A DNA stretch of 64,000 nucleotides from the NCBI RefSeq assembly GCF_902497875.1, contig NZ_CABVHY010000015.1:1-64000 (forward strand). Direction: 5' to 3'. The DNA comes from Pseudomonas fluorescens. GTDB lineage: Bacteria > Pseudomonadota > Gammaproteobacteria > Pseudomonadales > Pseudomonadaceae. Position numbers and translations under genes: made by a program. Positions 53,616 through 63,553 of the stretch are shown here, piece by piece. The notes under the pieces are model-generated. The model was not told the origin of the DNA. It ran no database searches and saw only the letters and a list, made by a program, of their open reading frames with translations. Within the stretch, counting starts at the first letter, position 1, and the number at the start of each line of letters is the position of its first letter.

Positions 53616-55535
53616 TCACACCCGAAAATGACTGACCATCATCTGCAACTGGTTTCCGAGTCGCGCCAGTTCAACACTGGATTTAGCGGTTTCATCGCTG
53701 GCGGCGGCGGTCTGTTCGGAGACGTCGCGCACGTTGATGATGCTGCGGCTGATCTCTTCGGCCACGGCGCTTTGTTGCTCGGCGGCGGCAGCGATCTGCT
53801 GGTTCATCGACTGGATGTTCGACACCGTGCGGGTGATGTTTTCCAGTGAACTGCCGGCCTTGCGGGTCAGTTCGACGCTACTGGCGGTCAGGCTGCGGCT
53901 GTTGTTCATCACCGTGGCCACGTGCTGGGTACCGTTCTGCAAACCGGCGACCAGCCCCTGGATTTCTTCAGTGGATTTCTGCGTGCGCTGGGCCAGGCCG
54001 CGGACTTCGTCGGCGACCACCGCGAAACCACGACCGGCTTCACCGGCGCGGGCAGCTTCGATGGCCGCGTTGAGCGCCAGCAGGTTGGTCTGTTCAGCCA
54101 CGGCTTTGATCACGTCCATGACGCTGCCGATCTTGTCGCTCTCTTGTTGCAGCAAGGTCATGGCGTCGGTGGAACGCGCGACTTCAGTGGCCAGGCGCTC
54201 GATCTGGGCGATGGCTTCGGCAACCACCTTGTCACCTTCGCGGGCTTCGCCGTCGGCGGCCGCAGCGGCTTGCGAGGCGTGCTCGGCATTGCGTGCGACT
54301 TCCTGCACGGTGGCGGTCATTTCGTGCATGGCAGTGGCCACCTGATCGGTCTCGATCTTCTGGCTGTTGACCCCGGCACTGGTTTGTTCGGTGACGGCCG
54401 ACAGCTCTTCGGCGGCGCTGGCGATCTGCGTGACGCCGTCACGAATGCCGCTGATCAGCTCGCGCAAGGTTACGCCCATGCGCACGATGCCTTGCTGCAA
54501 CACGCCGAGTTCGTCGCGACGGGTGACGTGCACGTCGTGAGTCAGGTCGCCGGCGGCGATGCGTTCGACCACGGCCAGGGTCTCGCGCAACGGGCGGGTA
54601 ATCTGTCGGGTGATGATCACCGCGGCCAGCACGCCAACCAGTAACGCCAGCAGAGTGCTGACCAGTTGCAGGGTGCGTGCCCGAGCGCTTTCGGCGTCGC
54701 GACGATCGAGCTGGATCTGGTACAGCGCATCGCTGCTGGCGACGATGGCACCGCCTTGTTCGGTCATTTCCTTGCGCGCCTGAATCGCTTCGCTGTTCGC
54801 CGCTTTGTAGTCCAGCAGCGCGCTGCGGTAGCGGGTCAGGGCACCTTCAAGCTGACGCAGGGCGTCTTGCTGGGTGTCGGCAAAATGCTCATTGAGGCCT
54901 TTCAGGCTGGCGATGGCGGCGTCCAGTTGGGCGACGGCTTTTTGCTCGGTTTGCGGGTTGCTGGTGGCGGTGTAGCCACGGACCTCATAACGGGCAAGCA
55001 GAAACTCTTCCTTGGCCTGGGAGATGGCCCGGAACTGTTCGAAACGCTGGTCGCTCAAGGGCATCTGCTGCACACGAGTGTTGATCGCGCTTATCAGTCC
55101 GTTGGCGCTTTCGGCGTTGTCGCCCATGACCTGGCGAGCGGCGTTGCCGGTGCGGTAGGCGTTGCGCATTTTGTTCAGCGATTGCTGGTAGGCACTGATG
55201 GTCGCGCTTTGCTCTCTGAGCAGCTTGAGGTTTTCCGGGCTCTTGAAACTACTGAGCAGCGCCTGTTGCTGGGCAACGAAACCATCGAGAGTGGTTTGCA
55301 CATTCTGCGCGGCGGTTTCGTCGCCGTTGGTCAACATGTACTGCAAGCGGGTGATGCGCAGTTTGGTCAGGCCAGCGTTCAGCTGAGTGATGTCGCTCAT
55401 CCAGTTACTGCGATCGATCAGCCCGCCAAGGCTGGTCCAGCCAGTCAGGGCGAGAAGGGTGGTGAGCGTCAGTACCAGGCCGAAACCCAGGCCCAGTTTC
55501 AGGTTGACGCTGATGTTGCCGAACCAGCTATTCAT
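53616..55535 (-). CDS. McpS-like methyl-accepting chemotaxis protein with HBM sensor domain (639 aa)
   Basis: A chemoreceptor with an N-terminal membrane helix ([17 protein letters not shown]), a periplasmic region of about 250 residues, a second membrane helix ([21 protein letters not shown]), a HAMP domain and a signalling domain whose tip is [19 protein letters not shown]. The N terminus ([20 protein letters not shown]) and periplasmic length match McpS of P. putida, which has a helical bimodular domain and senses TCA-cycle acids. The ligand here could differ. The ATG at 55535 has ggagg upstream. Confidence 0.9.
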   Translation of the reverse strand: MNSWFGNISVNLKLGLGFGLVLTLTTLLALTGWTSLGGLIDRSNWMSDITQLNAGLTKLRITRLQYMLTNGDETAAQNVQTTLDGFVAQQQALLSSFKSPENLKLLREQSATISAYQQSLNKMRNAYRTGNAARQVMGDNAESANGLISAINTRVQQMPLSDQRFEQFRAISQAKEEFLLARYEVRGYTATSNPQTEQKAVAQLDAAIASLKGLNEHFADTQQDALRQLEGALTRYRSALLDYKAANSEAIQARKEMTEQGGAIVASSDALYQIQLDRRDAESARARTLQLVSTLLALLVGVLAAVIITRQITRPLRETLAVVERIAAGDLTHDVHVTRRDELGVLQQGIVRMGVTLRELISGIRDGVTQIASAAEELSAVTEQTSAGVNSQKIETDQVATAMHEMTATVQEVARNAEHASQAAAAADGEAREGDKVVAEAIAQIERLATEVARSTDAMTLLQQESDKIGSVMDVIKAVAEQTNLLALNAAIEAARAGEAGRGFAVVADEVRGLAQRTQKSTEEIQGLVAGLQNGTQHVATVMNNSRSLTASSVELTRKAGSSLENITRTVSNIQSMNQQIAAAAEQQSAVAEEISRSIINVRDVSEQTAAASDETAKSSVELARLGNQLQMMVSHFRV

Positions 55536-55851
55536 CGAATTCCTCCAGGAACAGTGCGAGTGTTGGTCGTCAGTGGCTGGAAGGTTGTTGTTTTTGGTAG
55601 CCAGCAAGGTTTGTCGTAGGAGGTATCGGCAGCAATCGCGAGAGCTGAAACGGTTTTTGTCCGGTCTCTCAAGCTTTTTTTCACATTCATTTCACGCTGT
55701 CCCGACTTCCTGCCCCCTAAAGTTTCGCTCAGCCGTTGAGCGGTGGGTGCCGGTCTATCACCTCAAAAAAACAGACATTCTCAAGAGCACGGTGGTCATC
55801 GCTGTGCTGTGCGGTTCATTGCCAGGGGTTGGCCAAGGTGGCGGGTTGGTT
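55536..55851. other. Gap between mcpS-like gene and phosphatase gene
   Basis: This 316-nt divergent gap holds no clear gene. For the chemoreceptor, gccgata (reverse of 55624-55630) resembles a FliA -10, but the -35 is poor. On the plus strand there is taaagttt at about 55718 followed by gccgttga at only 6 nt, too close for FliA. A hairpin cgctca-gccgt-tgagcg lies at 55726-55742. Confidence 0.4.
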
Positions 55852-56535
55852 GTGGAATCAAGACCCAATCTTATTAGTGTCAGACGTTTACTGGGCCTGA
55901 GTGGGGTTGCCAGGTACAGGAATGCGGCCGTCATACTGGTGTCTGCCTTGATTGTTTTGGCGCTGACCCTGTTTCTTCTGAAACCCGCGGCGGTCCCCGA
56001 TCTGGCCAATGGCAACGCCGCGGTAGTGGCGCGGCTGAAGGCGGATTGGGCCAAGGGCGAAATCATTGTGCTGGTTCGTCACGTCGAGCGTTGTGACCAC
56101 TCCAGTGCGGCGTGTCTCGGCAGTGCCGACGGTATAACCGAGCGCTCGCGCAGTGTCGCCGCGGCAGTTGGCTCGCAGTTCGAGCGGTTGGGTCTGAGCA
56201 AGGCGGATATCTACAACAGTCCGTTGACCCGGGCGGCGCAAACGTCTTTCTACATGTTCAATAAGGTCACTGCGGGCCAGGACTGGTTGATCCGCTGTAA
56301 GGGGCGCATGTTGAGTGATGCCCTCAGCCACAAGGTGGCCGGCCGCAACCTCGTTCTGGTGACGCACAGTGAATGCATGTCGCAGCTTGAAAGCGACATG
56401 CAGTTGCCTTCGGCCACGCTGGGCTACGGCGCCTCGCTGTTCGTTTCAACCGCGGGAGTGCCTGGAAAGCCACAGATGCTCGGCTTCATTGACGCCAGCG
56501 ACTGGCATTCAATTCAATCGTTATCAAACAAATAG
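55852..56535 (+). CDS. Ais/PmrG-like histidine phosphatase family protein (227 aa)
   Basis: A phosphatase with one N-terminal membrane helix (VILVSALIVLALTLFLL) and a histidine-phosphatase domain outside the membrane. The catalytic motif is LVRHVERCD, and the second His is in VTHSECMS. It resembles E. coli Ais, a heptose-phosphate phosphatase of the LPS core, in RHxERCD and the CLxxxxGIT segment. The start is uncertain; GTG 55852 is my best guess, and other starts at about 55790 are possible. The PAP2 gene follows after 30 nt. Confidence 0.75.
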   Translation: MESRPNLISVRRLLGLSGVARYRNAAVILVSALIVLALTLFLLKPAAVPDLANGNAAVVARLKADWAKGEIIVLVRHVERCDHSSAACLGSADGITERSRSVAAAVGSQFERLGLSKADIYNSPLTRAAQTSFYMFNKVTAGQDWLIRCKGRMLSDALSHKVAGRNLVLVTHSECMSQLESDMQLPSATLGYGASLFVSTAGVPGKPQMLGFIDASDWHSIQSLSNK

Positions 56536-56565
56536 ACAGGCTTGCCTCTTCAATCAGGAAAAAAG

Positions 56566-57399
56566 ATGCTGACTTCTTCTCGCTACCGATTTTATTGGGT
56601 GAATTTCGGTATTCCACTGCTCTGCGCTGCCGTGGTGTTTTTGTTGTTTGATCTGACAAAAATAGATATTGCCTTCAGTGATCTTTTTTACGATCCAGCG
56701 ACGAAATTGTTTCCGTTGAATCACGTTCGCCTGTTCGAACAAGTCACCCATAAATGGGCGCGGATCATTCCGAACTGGACAGGCGAAGCGGCGATTATCG
56801 GCGCATTATTGTCGTTTCTCTGGCCGCGGTTGAAGGCCGAGAAACACGCCAGACTCATCGCGTTCCTGGAGAAGGTGCGGATTGCTCCGTTGCTCAGGTT
56901 TGCGACCCGGCACCGCCGGGACTGGCTGTTCGTGGTGTTTGCGTTTTCGATCAGTACCGGGGTCATCCATTATCTGAAAGGCCACACCAGTGTGTATTGC
57001 CCGGTTGAAACCACCCAGTACGCCGGCAAGATCGAACACAAAGAGTGGTACGAAAATTTCGATCTGCTGAAAGTCGCAGGCCCGGGCCGCTGCTGGCCAG
57101 GTGGTCATGCCTCGGGTGGTTTCACCATGCTCGCCCTGTACTTCGTGGCTCGCCGCTATCGCTGGCGCCATTCCAAAGCAATCCTGCATGGCTCGCTGTT
57201 GCTCGGCTTTGTCTATGGCACCACCCGGGTGCTGCAGGGCTGGCATTACATGTCCCACACCTTCTGGGCGGGGATCTTCGTCTGGCTCGCCTGCCTGCTG
57301 ACCGCACTGGCATTTTACGGGCGAGCGCGACTTGAGCTGCCGGTTCTGCAAAGAGGCGAAGAACCGCTGGTGGATGCTCAGCCTCAGTCGATTGGCTGA
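56566..57399 (+). CDS. PAP2-family membrane phosphatase (277 aa)
   Basis: A membrane phosphatase of the PAP2 superfamily, acting on lipid phosphates or pyrophosphates at the periplasmic face. The three phosphatase motifs are KGHTSVYCP, PGGHASGGF, and RVLQGWHYMSHTFWAG, with the catalytic His residues. About six membrane segments are seen. The start has aggaaaaa upstream. It follows the histidine-phosphatase gene as if in one operon; together they hint at lipid A or LPS-core phosphate remodelling. Its last 16 nt overlap the convergent CocE gene. Confidence 0.85.
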   Translation: MLTSSRYRFYWVNFGIPLLCAAVVFLLFDLTKIDIAFSDLFYDPATKLFPLNHVRLFEQVTHKWARIIPNWTGEAAIIGALLSFLWPRLKAEKHARLIAFLEKVRIAPLLRFATRHRRDWLFVVFAFSISTGVIHYLKGHTSVYCPVETTQYAGKIEHKEWYENFDLLKVAGPGRCWPGGHASGGFTMLALYFVARRYRWRHSKAILHGSLLLGFVYGTTRVLQGWHYMSHTFWAGIFVWLACLLTALAFYGRARLELPVLQRGEEPLVDAQPQSIG

Positions 57400-59276
57400 G
57401 ATTCAAAACCTGGCAACAGCCCTGACGGGATGACCGTGAGCACCAGGCGCGAGGCAAACCTCGCGCTCAGGTGCAGGGTGTTGCAGGCGATCCTTGGGTG
57501 TTGTGCCTGACCTTCGGCCTCACCGCTGTTGGGGTTGACGTCGAAATGCGGGAAGTTGCTGCTGGCGATGTCCAGGCGCAGGCGATGGCCGCGCTTGAAC
57601 AGGTTGCAGGTGGCAAAAGGTTCGATCACGATCTTCACCCTCTTTCCCGGTGTCAGCAGCTGTGGGGCCTCCCAGGAGTCACGGTAGCGGCAGCGACGGA
57701 TCCCGTCGGTGATGTTCATTGCATAACCCTGCGGATAGTCGGCGCTGGCCGGATAGACGTCGACCAGTTTGGCAGTGAAGTCGGTGTCCGGCGCGTCGCT
57801 CTCGATCCAGAGCTCGATGCGCAGCGGGCCTGCGACCACCAGGTCGTCTTTCAGCGGTTCGGTCTGGAAACTCAATACATCGCTACGCTCTGCCAAGGGG
57901 CTGTTATCGCCACGTGTGCCGAAGAAGTCCGGATGCTCGCGTTGGTCAAAGGCTCCGCCAACGAACACCGGGGCGCCGGAAGTCAGCGCGCCGCCAATGG
58001 TCGGCACCGGTGATGCAGGATCCACTCGATAGCTCAGATGCGCCTCATCGGCGGTCGGTGGCTTGCTGCTCAGCTGCTGTTGCCGGTCAAGGTACAGCGA
58101 CAGTTGCTGACTGCCCGGCAACGGCCAGTGCTGACTTTCAAGCCAGCGCCCTCCGTGCTCCAGCCGGCCATTGCGGTCTTTGGCGCCGCTACCGCCACCC
58201 ATCAAAAATACCTTTACCCCAGCGTGGGTGGACGTCTGCTCCAAGGGGCTTTTGAGTGAGCGTTCGAACCAGTTCAGGCGACAGCTCAGCCAGTTTTCGG
58301 CGACCTGCCCATCGAACGCCGCCCGCGGACCGAACTCGACATTGCCGCTGTGGCTGATATTGCGATCACCGTGTAGCCAAGGCCCCATGATCAGCTGCTG
58401 CGAGGCCTTGTTGTTGCGGCTGAATGCCGCGTAGTTGGCAAGGGTCGAACTGACATAGGCGTCGTACCAACTGGACATGAACAGCACCGGGATATCCGGT
58501 AGTTGGTCATAGTGCCCTTCGGCGTAAATGCCGGGCTTTTGCCAGTAAGGCCCGAAGCTGCCCCGAGCCCATTGTTCGAGCAGGTAGGCTTCGTATTCCG
58601 GGACGTGCCGCAATGGCGACTGACCCGCTTGCCAGGGCATGCGGCCAAACCATTGATGAATGTCTTCCTGCTCCAGTGCATGGCGAATCAGTGGATCGGC
58701 CAGGGCGGCGGGGCTCTCTTTGGCTTGCCTCCAGGCCCAGGTCGCCTGCTTGAGTTCGAACGCGCCACCTTGGCGGATGCCGCACTGAAAGGCGTTGGCG
58801 AAACCGCCGGAGTCCAGGACCATGCTGCTCAATCCGGGAGGATGCAGACAGGCCATCGCCAGTTGTGTATGGGCGGCATAGGACAAGCCCATACTGCCGA
58901 TCCGGCCGTTGCACCAGGGCTGCTCGATGATCCAGGCCAGGCTGTCGTAACCGTCCTCGCCCTCGGCGGTGTACTTGGTGAACACCCCTTCGGAAGCATA
59001 GCGGCCACGACAATCCTGAAATACCGCAACAAACCCCTGGGCAGTGAAGCGCGCTGCCATGTTCTCGCGGGAAAGATGGTGGCCGTCGAGTTGCTTTTCC
59101 GAGCGTGAGGGTTTGCTCTTGTCGTAAGGTGTGCGCTCGATGACCACCGGGAATGGGCCCTTGGCATCGACGGGCAGGTAGATATCGGTGGCCAGGTGCA
59201 CGCCATCGCGCATGGGGATCGGTTGATTGCGCAGAAGCTGCATGGCCGGGAACGCTCTTTCGCACGTTAAAGTCAT
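57384..59276 (-). CDS. CocE/NonD family hydrolase (630 aa)
   Basis: A serine hydrolase of the X-Pro dipeptidyl-peptidase S15/CocE group. The N-terminal alpha/beta-hydrolase domain has the nucleophile motif GSMGLSYAAHTQ, a FQDCRGRYASEGVF loop, and a C-terminal jelly-roll domain. The substrates in the family are esters or amides such as acyl peptides and cocaine; none can be fixed here. The start has aagg upstream. It lies 57 nt after the transporter gene, in the same direction. It overlaps the PAP2 gene by 16 nt. Confidence 0.88.
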   Translation of the reverse strand: MTLTCERAFPAMQLLRNQPIPMRDGVHLATDIYLPVDAKGPFPVVIERTPYDKSKPSRSEKQLDGHHLSRENMAARFTAQGFVAVFQDCRGRYASEGVFTKYTAEGEDGYDSLAWIIEQPWCNGRIGSMGLSYAAHTQLAMACLHPPGLSSMVLDSGGFANAFQCGIRQGGAFELKQATWAWRQAKESPAALADPLIRHALEQEDIHQWFGRMPWQAGQSPLRHVPEYEAYLLEQWARGSFGPYWQKPGIYAEGHYDQLPDIPVLFMSSWYDAYVSSTLANYAAFSRNNKASQQLIMGPWLHGDRNISHSGNVEFGPRAAFDGQVAENWLSCRLNWFERSLKSPLEQTSTHAGVKVFLMGGGSGAKDRNGRLEHGGRWLESQHWPLPGSQQLSLYLDRQQQLSSKPPTADEAHLSYRVDPASPVPTIGGALTSGAPVFVGGAFDQREHPDFFGTRGDNSPLAERSDVLSFQTEPLKDDLVVAGPLRIELWIESDAPDTDFTAKLVDVYPASADYPQGYAMNITDGIRRCRYRDSWEAPQLLTPGKRVKIVIEPFATCNLFKRGHRLRLDIASSNFPHFDVNPNSGEAEGQAQHPRIACNTLHLSARFASRLVLTVIPSGLLPGFESQPID

Positions 59277-59333
59277 CTCAAAACCTTATTGAAACCGGCG
59301 CCGGACGGCATGGCCGCGGACGCCGTTGAACAC

Positions 59334-60782
59334 TCAGTAACCGGTCGTCACCGCGATGGCCAGCAGGACCATCGCCAGCGCCGTATAGATCAGGAACAGT
59401 GGCAGGATGTAGCGCGCCCATTGGCCCCAGCCCACCTGCGCGGTGGCCAGCAACACCAGCAAACCACTGGAGGTCGGGGTGATCATGTTGGTCAAACCGT
59501 TGCCCAGCAGGAACGCATAGACGGTGGTCTGTGGGCTGACACCCGACAGCTGGCCGAGCGGCCCGAAGATCGGCATGGTCACTGCCGCCTGACCGGAGGT
59601 GGAGGGAATCAACACATCCAGGCCCAACTGAGCGAAGAACATGCCATAGGCAGACACCACCGGCCCGTGGTCACTCACCACACTGGCCAGGCCGTTGACG
59701 ATAGTGTCCAGAACCTGGCCGGTGCTGAGGATGATTTCCACTGCGGTGGCCAGGCCGATCAGCACACCGGCGATCAGCACCTTTTTCATGCCGTCGACAA
59801 ACGCACTGGCGGCGACGCTGGCGCCCAGACCGGCGATCAGGGTGAAGGCCACGCTCAACAGCAGGTAGAACGCCGACAGCTCGTGGTATTTCCACTCCCA
59901 GCGGTTCGAGGCATAGACCATGAAGGCGATGCCGCTACCCAAGACCAGCAGGTTGATCAGGTGCCGGATCGGCAATGGTTTATGTTCGAAGGTGATTTCC
60001 GCGCTGGCGTCGTACCCGTGTTTGCGGATGCTCCACAGCACAAACGCGATGCCCACCAGCAAGAACAGGCCGTACGCGGCGATGCGCATGCTCATGCCGC
60101 TGAAGATCGGCAAACCAACCATGGGTTGTGCTACGGACAGGGCCACCGGGTTGGTGATCGATGCCAGGTAGCCGATCTTTACCGAGATGCACACGATGGC
60201 CAGGCCGATCAGGTTCGACAGCCCGAGGCGGTTGGCCATGGCAACCATCAACGGCACGATCAGGATGAATTCCTTGGCCAGCCCCATGAAGGTGCTGCCG
60301 GCGGAAAACACTAGCATCAGCGTCGGCACCAGCACATAGATATTGCCCCGGGTCAGGCCGAGCAAGCGCTCGAGCCCGGCATCTATCACCCCTGCCTTGT
60401 TCAGTACGCCGAACATGCCGCCGATGAACAGCACCATGAAAATCAGCCCGGCGCGCTTTTCGATGCCTTGGGGAATGGCCATGAAGCCTTCCACCAGCGA
60501 CACCGGCCGGGCAGCCGTATCGCTGGCCTTGCGCGGCTCGATGGAGAACAACTGGCTCAGCGAGTCCTGTTTTTCCAGCACCTGATAGGAACCGGGGATC
60601 ACCAGGCCATTCTGGCGCTGGAACTTGCCGGAGTTGACCGCATAGGTGAAGGCCACGGCGAGCAGGACGATGCTCAAGAGGATAATCGCGGGGTTGATTT
60701 GTTTGCGTTGGTGAAGCTTGCCCGACTCCACCAGAGGGGGGGTGGCGGTCGATTGGCTGATGGTGATCTGTGGTTCAGTCAT
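59334..60782 (-). CDS. YfcC/DcuC-family membrane transporter (482 aa)
   Basis: An inner-membrane carrier of the DcuC/YfcC group (Dcu anaerobic C4-dicarboxylate-like). It has about twelve segments and the conserved stretches FVGGMFGVLNKAG-like FIGGMFGVLNKAGVIDAG, SAGSTFMGLAKEF and LIPSTSGQAAVTMP near the C terminus. The family moves dicarboxylates, amino acids or peptides, depending on the member. The start at 60782 is chosen for its upstream aggg. It is followed by the CocE hydrolase, so it may import the product or substrate of that enzyme. Confidence 0.85.
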   Translation of the reverse strand: MTEPQITISQSTATPPLVESGKLHQRKQINPAIILLSIVLLAVAFTYAVNSGKFQRQNGLVIPGSYQVLEKQDSLSQLFSIEPRKASDTAARPVSLVEGFMAIPQGIEKRAGLIFMVLFIGGMFGVLNKAGVIDAGLERLLGLTRGNIYVLVPTLMLVFSAGSTFMGLAKEFILIVPLMVAMANRLGLSNLIGLAIVCISVKIGYLASITNPVALSVAQPMVGLPIFSGMSMRIAAYGLFLLVGIAFVLWSIRKHGYDASAEITFEHKPLPIRHLINLLVLGSGIAFMVYASNRWEWKYHELSAFYLLLSVAFTLIAGLGASVAASAFVDGMKKVLIAGVLIGLATAVEIILSTGQVLDTIVNGLASVVSDHGPVVSAYGMFFAQLGLDVLIPSTSGQAAVTMPIFGPLGQLSGVSPQTTVYAFLLGNGLTNMITPTSSGLLVLLATAQVGWGQWARYILPLFLIYTALAMVLLAIAVTTGY

Positions 60783-61065
60783 GGTGCTTGCCCTGGCTGG
60801 CGACATGTCGTTGGAGGTCGGGACACAAGGTCCCGAATGAACGGTGCGAGGACGACGCTACGCTGGGTGCGGCGATGGTCCGGCAGTCAAAAGAGGGGCA
60901 ACGTGGCGCTTTTCAATGAACATGGGAGTGTGGCCCTCGCGGTTATTGTTTTTGGTAGTGGCTCTTGGTGACGCAGACACTAGGGCAAACTTTCGAGGGC
61001 GACAACGTTATGCGTGGAGCGGGTTGAGCTATGCGTTTTGTCATGGTTCTCGGGTGGCATGACGC

Positions 61066-61971
61066 TTAATTTACCTTGTGTACGGCCTCACTCAAACGCT
61101 GCTTGAGGTGCTCGGCAAACGCACTCACCACCCTGGAACGCGGTTCGTCACGGCGGAAGGCGAGGCCGAAGGAATAGGGCAGGGCAGGTCGGAAGGGCCG
61201 TGTGACAATCGGCAAATGGAGGAAATGGCTGGCCAGCAGACCGTTGACGATCGATACCCCCAGACCCTCAGCGACAAAGCTGCACGCGGCGCCTGCCGAG
61301 TGCACTTCGATCCGCACTTGCGGCGTCAGATTGGCCCCGCGAAAGATTTGATTGAGCTCTGCCCGCAACGCTCGCTGGCGCCCCAATAGCACCAGCGGCA
61401 CATCCCGTAAATGCTGCACCTCTATCACTTCATGGCGAGTCAACGGATGGTCTTCCGGCATCACGCACACGCCTTCGGTTTCCAGCACCGGTTCGATGTC
61501 GAAGTCTGGTATTTCCGTAGGCAAGCGCACAAATCCGAGGTCGGCAGATCGGTCGAGCACCGCCCGCTCAATCGTGTCGTAAGAGCCGGTCAGCAGCTCG
61601 ACAACGATGTCCTCGTGGTCCTTGAGAAACCCGGCAACAATTTTTGGCAGCAGCTCCTGAGTCATGCTGGTCGGTACCCCGACCTTGAGCAGGCTCTTGC
61701 GCGAGCGGCCGACCCGAATCTCGTCCGCCAGCCGCTGAATGCGCTGCATGCCATCGACCAGTCCGGCGACTTCGGCGAGCAGCTCTTCGGCTTCGGGGGT
61801 GGCCATCAAACGCCCCTTCTTGCGCAGGAACAGGGCAAACCCCAGCGCCTCTTCGAGCTGGCTCAGCAAGCGACTCACCGCGGATTGGGAAAGGCCCATT
61901 CGGGTCGCTGCGCCGATGGTCGAGCCGGTGGACATGATGGCTTTGAAGGCTTCGAGTTGTTTGAGGTTCAC
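61066..61971 (-). CDS. LysR-family regulator of transporter-porin module (301 aa)
   Basis: A LysR regulator: NLKQLEAFKAIMSTGSTIGAA and LSQSAVSRLLSQLEEALG in the helix-turn-helix and a C-terminal effector domain. The GTG at 61971 with aggaaaacc upstream is chosen; the upstream frame to 62091 is unlikely to be translated. It is divergent from the OprD porin and upstream of the transporter on the same strand, so it probably controls both. The effector is unknown. Confidence 0.87.
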   Translation of the reverse strand: MNLKQLEAFKAIMSTGSTIGAATRMGLSQSAVSRLLSQLEEALGFALFLRKKGRLMATPEAEELLAEVAGLVDGMQRIQRLADEIRVGRSRKSLLKVGVPTSMTQELLPKIVAGFLKDHEDIVVELLTGSYDTIERAVLDRSADLGFVRLPTEIPDFDIEPVLETEGVCVMPEDHPLTRHEVIEVQHLRDVPLVLLGRQRALRAELNQIFRGANLTPQVRIEVHSAGAACSFVAEGLGVSIVNGLLASHFLHLPIVTRPFRPALPYSFGLAFRRDEPRSRVVSAFAEHLKQRLSEAVHKVN

Positions 61972-62198
61972 CCTGGTTTTCCTGTGGGTCACGGGTTTTC
62001 GAAAGGTCTTGAAACCTGATTTGCGCATAGCCTGATGCGCTTCTCGCATAACGTTGTCGGCTCTCCGGCGAGCCGTTAGTGTCCGCTCCACAACGACACT
62101 GAGTCCAGCGTTCAGCCAAACAACAACGAATCATTTTCCGTTCGCGGGATCATTGCGACTGCCAAATAAAACCGACAATACGGCACTGGGGATTTTTT

Positions 62199-63422
62199 AT
62201 GCGTGAGCTTTTCACGAGGGCTAGCTTCGTCTGTGCGGGGCTGTTGGCAAGTCTTTCGCCGGGGCTGATGGCCCAGGGATTTTTCGAGGATGCACAAGGC
62301 AAACTGACGCTGCGCAACTACTACTTCAACGACGGTTATCGCGACGGTGGAGCGGACCGCAAGGAGTGGGCCCAGGGGTTTTTGCTCAATCTGCAATCGG
62401 GTTATACCGAAGGAACCGTTGGTTTTGGTCTTGATGCCTTGGGGCTGGCCGGGTTGAAGCTGGACTCGAGTCCGACCCACGCCGGCACCGGGCTTTTGCC
62501 TGTGCATGGTGACGGGCATGCCGCGAATGAATATTCCAGTCTCGGCGTGACAGCGAAGATGCGTATCGGTGATGCCGTGGTGAAAACCGGTACGCTGCTG
62601 CCGAAGATCCCGGTGCTGGTCCACAACGATGGCCGTCTGTTGCCGCAGACCCTGCGCGGCACCCAGATCGAATACTCCGGTGTTTCCAATCTGTACCTGC
62701 ACGCCGGGCATCTGGACCAGTTCAAGCAACGCAACTCCACCAACAGCGTGGACATCTATCCTCAGGGCTACAACGGCAACAAAGGCAGCGGGTTCGATTT
62801 CGCCGGCGCGACTTACAGGTTCACACCCAACCTCAGCGGCACTTGGTACTACGGCGAAATGCGTGAGTTCTACCGCCAGCAGTTCCTTGGACTGGTCCAC
62901 AAACAACCGCTCGGCCCAGGCAACCTGACCAGCGACTTGCGTTATTTCATCAGCAGCGAAGCAGGGGTGGCACGTAACGGCAAAGTCGACAGCGACATGT
63001 TCAGCGGGTTGTTCACCTATCGCCTCGGCGCCCAGGCACTGGGCCTGGGTTACCAGAAAGTCAGCGGTGACACCGCCCTGCCTTACACCAGTGGGGCCAC
63101 GGTGTACTCGTTCAGTAATGCCGGTGTCGGCAAATTCATCCTGGCCGGTGAGCAGACTTGGATGCTGCGCTACGACTATGATTTCGCCGCCGTGCTGCCC
63201 GGCCTGAGCTTCATGACTCGCTACTACAAAGGCGAGAATGGCGATTACAAAGGCCGCGAAGCCCGCGAGTGGGAGTCCGACACCAACCTGCGGTATGTCG
63301 TTCAGGACAGCACCCTCAAGGGCCTGGGCGTCGAGTTGCGCAAGGCGACTTACCGCTCGACCTACGCCAGTGACCGCGATAACTATCGGCTGTACCTGAC
63401 GTATGACATTGCCCTTTGGTAG
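62199..63422 (+). CDS. OprD-family outer-membrane porin (407 aa)
   Basis: An 18-stranded substrate-specific porin of Pseudomonas. A signal peptide (FVCAGLLASLSPGLMA) is followed by GFFEDAQGKLTLRNYYFND, the N-terminal hallmark, and the chain ends in LYLTYDIALW with the C-terminal aromatic residue needed for outer-membrane insertion. OprD members admit small carboxylates or basic amino acids. The neighbouring transporter and hydrolase suggest uptake of the same compound. The start has ggggat upstream. Confidence 0.93.
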   Translation: MRELFTRASFVCAGLLASLSPGLMAQGFFEDAQGKLTLRNYYFNDGYRDGGADRKEWAQGFLLNLQSGYTEGTVGFGLDALGLAGLKLDSSPTHAGTGLLPVHGDGHAANEYSSLGVTAKMRIGDAVVKTGTLLPKIPVLVHNDGRLLPQTLRGTQIEYSGVSNLYLHAGHLDQFKQRNSTNSVDIYPQGYNGNKGSGFDFAGATYRFTPNLSGTWYYGEMREFYRQQFLGLVHKQPLGPGNLTSDLRYFISSEAGVARNGKVDSDMFSGLFTYRLGAQALGLGYQKVSGDTALPYTSGATVYSFSNAGVGKFILAGEQTWMLRYDYDFAAVLPGLSFMTRYYKGENGDYKGREAREWESDTNLRYVVQDSTLKGLGVELRKATYRSTYASDRDNYRLYLTYDIALW

Positions 63423-63460
63423 GCGGTCAGTGAATGCGCGCCTGATCCTGGCGCGGACTG

Positions 63461-63503
63461 AAAAAAACACCCCGTTGGGGCCCGTTGAGGTGATGTTTTT
63501 TTT
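63461..63503 (+). terminator. Probable terminator of the porin gene
   Basis: A run of A, cacc ... ggtg and a run of eight T form an imperfect stem with a small bulge, 39 nt after the porin stop. Pairing of the A and T runs makes it a plausible bidirectional terminator between the convergent porin and kinase genes. Confidence 0.5.
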
Positions 63504-63553
63504 GCCTGAAGAGGCGTGTATTGAGTTTTGCGCGGGATTTTCGCGTGTAAAGG

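Noticed and set aside
55714..55740. FliA promoter on the plus strand (taaagttt ... gccgttga)
   Set aside because: The two blocks are only 6 nt apart, where about 11 is needed.
60844..61062. A 72-codon frame between the LysR and transporter genes
   Set aside because: Opposite strand to both neighbours, no ribosome site and no family resemblance; composition is like the promoter gap.
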